Source: Chara braunii
Taxonomy: Eukaryota; Streptophyta; Charophyceae; Charales; Characeae
Direction: 5' to 3'
DNA: 22,836 nt
Assembly: GCA_003427395.1 (NCBI GenBank)
Contig: BFEA01000300.1
Span: forward strand, 195,463 to 218,298
Part shown: positions 20,038 through 22,836 of the stretch, in pieces
Layout: each line of letters opens with the position of its first letter
How positions within the stretch are numbered: the first letter of the stretch is position 1
The notes under the pieces: generated by a model
Told to the model about the DNA's origin: nothing
Databases searched by the model: none
The model's input: the letters and a program-made list of their open reading frames with translations, nothing else
Translations under genes and position numbers: made by a program

Positions 20038-20582
20038 TTGCAATACAAACAACGTTTGTTTGAGGGTCATGTCGAAATTCATAACAAAATTCGCGAAAAG
20101 AAAATAAAAACAAGAATAAAAATATTTTTTTAATGGTAAGAACACTTTGTTTTCTGTTTTTTTATAATTTTAATTTTTCAATAAACCAAAAAAATACCCA
20201 AAAAAACTAGGCTACCAGCCGGGCCGCCCGGGTCACCCTATTTTCCCGGGTGGCCCGACCGTGCAAGGACTAAAGAAGGTCCCAACAAAAAACAAAACAA
20301 AACAACAAATCCAAAAATATGAAAAACAACTATGTTATGCAGAAAAATAAACTGAACAACTTTTGCCTCAGGGTCATATCGAAATTCTTTACCAAATTTA
20401 AAATATAATTTAAATTGAAAAATAATTTTATTTTTTTATTTTTTTATTTCTTTTTGGCCCGACCAGGCAAGTGGACCCGGACCACTCTGGTAGCCTAACA
20501 AAAAACTATATGTAACAAAACTGCAATACAGAAAACACTTATATGAAGGTCTTGCTTAAATTTTCAACCGAATTTGAGAAAA
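20038..20582. repeat. Three diverged direct repeats of ~60 bp
   Basis: Copies end at about 20100, 20400 and 20582. They share TGCAATACA or TGCAGAAAA, about 25 bases later an AGGGTCAT-TCGAAATTC block (GGTCATGTCGAAATTC, GGTCATATCGAAATTC, GGTCTTGCTTAAATTT), and then ACCRAATTYG or a relative. The middle copy lies inside the fold-back structure at 20209-20496. Confidence 0.6.
20209..20496. mobile_element. Fold-back, MITE-like element with GC-rich ends
   Basis: AGGCTACCAG (20209-20218) is perfectly inverted as CTGGTAGCCT (20487-20496), and the match resumes inward at CCGGGTC. The left end also holds a strong hairpin: GGGCCGCCCGGG (20221-20232) pairs with CCCGGGTGGCCC (20245-20256) at 11 of 12 positions over a 12-nt loop. 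TGGCCCGACC occurs as a direct repeat near both ends (about 20251 and 20455). The interior is very AT-rich and non-coding. Confidence 0.6.
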
Positions 20583-20845
20583 CGACGATGGTACTACAAA
20601 TTTTTGCAAAGTTGTGACATGAAACTCATTGTACAACGTACCTCATATGTTGTATTCGAATATAATGCACCCCGTACATGGTATTTGTATATAACGTATA
20701 TAAGTTTTTTTAGGGTTAAGACAGTGGTGACAACCATTTTAGAGGCGAAGGGAGACGAAGATTGCAACCAAGTCGTATTCATGATAATGAGACAGAGTAC
20801 GTAATGCAAGGTAGGTAGACTTCTCTTGGTGTGTACACAGATATA

Positions 20846-20859
20846 GGGACTTCAGTCCC
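20846..20859. other. Small perfect hairpin
   Basis: GGGACT-TC-AGTCCC is flanked by ATATA and ATATAT, which extend the pairing. The role is unknown. The nearby CTTTATTGATCCTTGCAC resembles sequence seen near LTR poly(A) sites, but I found no LTR boundary. Confidence 0.5.
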
Positions 20860-20908
20860 ATATATATGAGTACTATGAGACGACTCTTTATTGATCCTTG
20901 CACATCGT

Positions 20909-20926
20909 CACACACACACACACACA
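20909..20926. repeat. (CA)n microsatellite
   Basis: Nine CA units, uninterrupted. Confidence 0.95.
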
Positions 20927-21513
20927 TACGTGTTGCACTCCGGTAAGCCACTTATCACCCGCCATAGCCGAAATATAAGTTCTTGTCGCAAGTTACGGAG
21001 CTCCGTAAAACATGATTATCATTTTTTACGCAGTGTTATGGTAAACCTGGTTGTGTTTGATGACCTATGATGAGACTGCTGCATGAAGACACGATAATTA
21101 GGTATAAAACTTGTGCAGGAGTGGAGGTTAGTAGGGGTAGACGGGTGAAAAAGGAAGATGTAGTATATTCCTTGAGACCCTTGCAAGCATGCGTACTGGT
21201 CCTTTGACATTGGTGCTTCTTTTCCTTCCTCGTGCAAGAAATGTTTGCATGGGAGTCCCGACCTTTTATAGAGATGGGGAAGAGATGGAACAACATCCAC
21301 CTTGCAGGAAAGCGGTTTCTCTCAAGACGTACAGGAGAGTGGTAAGCGATAAAAAAAATTGCCTACAACCCCCTTGGTGGGTGATGAAAACGACAAGGAA
21401 GGGGGACAAAGCAAAGATGTGACAATAACCAAAAAAATTGAAAATGGTGAAGCTATGAAGGAGTAGACAAGAAGCAACAAAGTTCTTAAAAATAGACGAC
21501 AGTTGTCAATACC
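20927..21513. other. No supported gene
   Basis: Overlapping 77-93 codon frames occur on both strands (21019-21422) with no recognisable motif, none better than its antisense counterpart. I assign nothing here. Confidence 0.35.
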
Positions 21514-21679
21514 TTTAAACCGCCAGTACACAGCCCCAGCCTTGCTGAAAAGAAACTCGTCGCCTATCTGGAACACTTGGCGCCAACGCTCTCTCCATAA
21601 TAGAAATCGGCGGCCGACATCGCTTTTCAGCCTCTAACATGGCCCCGTGGCCGCTGTGAGGTGTGTACTGGTGGTTTAA
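21514..21679. mobile_element. 166-bp inverted-repeat element (MITE-like)
   Basis: TTTAAACCGCCAGTACAC (from 21514) is the inverse of GTGTACTGGTGGTTTAA (ending 21679) with one mismatch over 17 positions. Inside, GCTGAAAAG (about 21544) and CTTTTCAGC (about 21623) form a second inverted pair. There is no coding capacity. The terminal word is shared with the elements at 18693-18889 and 21696-22433. Confidence 0.65.
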
Positions 21680-21695
21680 TGGGTTCCGAAACCGG

Positions 21696-22433
21696 TTAAA
21701 TCACCAGTACCTCCGGCAGTGTTAAGAAATTACGATGCCTTGGCCAGCACCCAAACTTTTCGGGGTGGGACACAGGGTCGGCAATGTCCCATAAATCTGA
21801 ATTTTATAGTGACGAAAAAAGGGAAAACAAAAAATACTTTCTCTACTGCAATGATGTCGGGCTGGGTAGTCCAGGAGGCCGTGCTCACAATCTTCCTCCA
21901 CAGAATGCACCTTACAGGTAAGGCGGTCACATTCTGAATGTTACAGTTTTCTTTTTTTTGTTGGTCGTGTGTTTCTTATGAGTCCCCTGTCCATGAATTG
22001 CGCAAGCTGTCCGTGATCTGCTCAAGCTGTGTTTTGTCCGAGGATTGTAAGGCTCATCACACTGACACTTAGAGGAATGTATCCAGCCATTTTCACGGCC
22101 GGATCCATGTGCCCGTTTTTTTCCCCTTTTATTCTCTTTTTGGAATCTGACAACCTGGTCACGGGGCTGAGATGCCCTCATTGAGGGCACACTCACACTA
22201 CCACTTCCAAGAATGTATACAACTGCAATCACGGCCAAAGCTTTGTTTCCTTTTTTTTTTTTAATTCTTTTCTGAGGTTCACCGCCGCAACTTTTCTTCT
22301 TCTTTTTTGTTTTTTTTTGTTCTTTCCGTGAGAGTACCACAAAGAAAACGAAGTGGTACCCAGGCTCGGCAAAACTCGGAGCGCAGTGAAATTTAGGGTC
22401 GGCAAAAACAGGCTCGGAGGTACTGGTGGTTAA
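21696..22433. mobile_element. 738-bp stretch bounded by the same inverted word
   Basis: TTAAATCACCAGTACCTCCG (21696-21715) and CGGAGGTACTGGTGGTTAA (22415-22433) are inverted copies differing by one substitution and one base of length. Near the right end GTACCAC (22334-22340) and GTGGTAC (22353-22359) form a further hairpin, and GGGTCGGCAA occurs near both ends (about 21776 and 22396). The interior contains T-rich tracts and no recognisable protein. It could be one larger non-autonomous element, or two ends of different elements that happen to face each other. Confidence 0.5.
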
Positions 22434-22571
22434 AAAAAAAAACATGGCTTTAGTGATAGTGATAGTGATAGTGGTTGAAACTACCCCTGATGTGTCCTCG
22501 CCCCCTCTTTGCCCCCCTTTGGCTAGGGTTCCTGGCCACTAGGATACTAACGCGGTAGGAGGAGGAACTCA
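22434..22571. other. Spacer with an AGTGAT hexamer array
   Basis: AGTGAT repeats about 3.7 times at 22452-22473. The rest shows no gene or structured signal. Confidence 0.6.
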
Positions 22572-22670
22572 ATAGCTGGCCTTCGCTCTGGCTGGCATAG
22601 CTGAGTTCATCCATGTTCCTGTCCTCCATAGCTGGCCTTTCCTGTGCCTTGCATAGCTCAGTTCATCCTG
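22572..22670. repeat. Direct repeat, 56-bp period
   Basis: ATAGCTGGCCTT...GCATAGCTGAGTTCATCC (from 22572) recurs as ATAGCTGGCCTT...GCATAGCTCAGTTCATCC (from 22628). A third partial unit (GCATAGCTGCTAC) follows near 22699. Confidence 0.85.
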
Positions 22671-22734
22671 TAGACATGAACATGGCTCGGCACTGCATAG
22701 CTGCTACACTGCCAAGATCTGCCCGGTTTCCCTG

Positions 22735-22836
22735 TCTCTTCGTCCAAAACACGTTCTTTTTTTTTTTTTCTTTTTTTTTTCCCTCAGTCGTCCTGTTTTC
22801 TCCTTTTTCACTCCTTTTTCTTTTTCGAAATTACTT
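22735..22836. repeat. Pyrimidine-rich end of window
   Basis: The last 100 bases are mostly T and C, with T runs at 22757-22769 and 22771-22780. No gene is visible. Confidence 0.8.

Noticed and set aside
20820-20930. Possible LTR end (hairpin plus CTTTATTGATCCTTGCAC)
   Set aside because: No TG...CA boundaries, primer-binding site, polypurine tract or second LTR copy was found.
1-22836. CRISPR array, operon, prophage or intact defence system
   Set aside because: No regularly spaced repeats with unique spacers, no tight co-directional intact ORFs, and eukaryotic retroelement content throughout.

Overview
This window looks like transposon-dominated intergenic DNA from a large eukaryotic nuclear genome, most likely a green-lineage (streptophyte) one. 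That placement is an inference. It rests on the mix of element types (a BED-finger hAT transposase, L1-type LINEs, a Penelope-like reverse transcriptase, short inverted-repeat elements, SINE-like tRNA heads), the many microsatellites, and a fragment resembling plant/charophyte mitochondrial nad4L. I see no intact gene, no operon-like layout, no rRNA, no canonical tRNA and no CRISPR. Every recognisable coding stretch is broken by stops, frameshifts or truncation.

Layout. 1-1235: an (AG)n tract and a GC-rich block with the 5' part of a frameshifted hAT-type transposase (+). 1235-3433: a decayed L1-type LINE on the minus strand (RT, post-RT and C-terminal parts). 3476-3850: the zinc-knuckle C-terminus of another LINE on the same strand. 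3850-5060: non-coding repeats, with a 24-nt T tract, a 120-bp tandem duplication and two tRNA-like pol III promoter heads on the minus strand. 5181-6949: a broken minus-strand coding stretch of unknown family, possibly a retroelement ORF1. 6950-11300: little that I can assign, apart from one weak ORF. 11311-12000: four diverged copies of a ~95-bp repeat.

12672-16587 is the most interesting part. In order it holds a near-open unknown frame, a mitochondrial nad4L-like fragment, a reverse transcriptase pseudogene of the type with an [I/V]KDMF..LPH motif and a YADD box (+), and a second unknown near-open frame. 16980-19505 is an AT-rich L1-type LINE on the minus strand, with endonuclease and RT remnants, and a ~197-bp inverted-repeat element nested inside it. 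19700-22836 is AT-rich repeat DNA with a fold-back element, diverged direct repeats and two further inverted-repeat elements. These share the terminal word GGTACTGGTGGTTTAA with the element inside the LINE.

The parts do not form a pathway; they record layered insertion and decay. The best leads are the short inverted-repeat family with its shared terminal word, the organelle-derived nad4L fragment lying within about 5 bp of the reverse transcriptase frame, and two coding-like stretches (12672-13019 and 16069-16587) that I cannot name.
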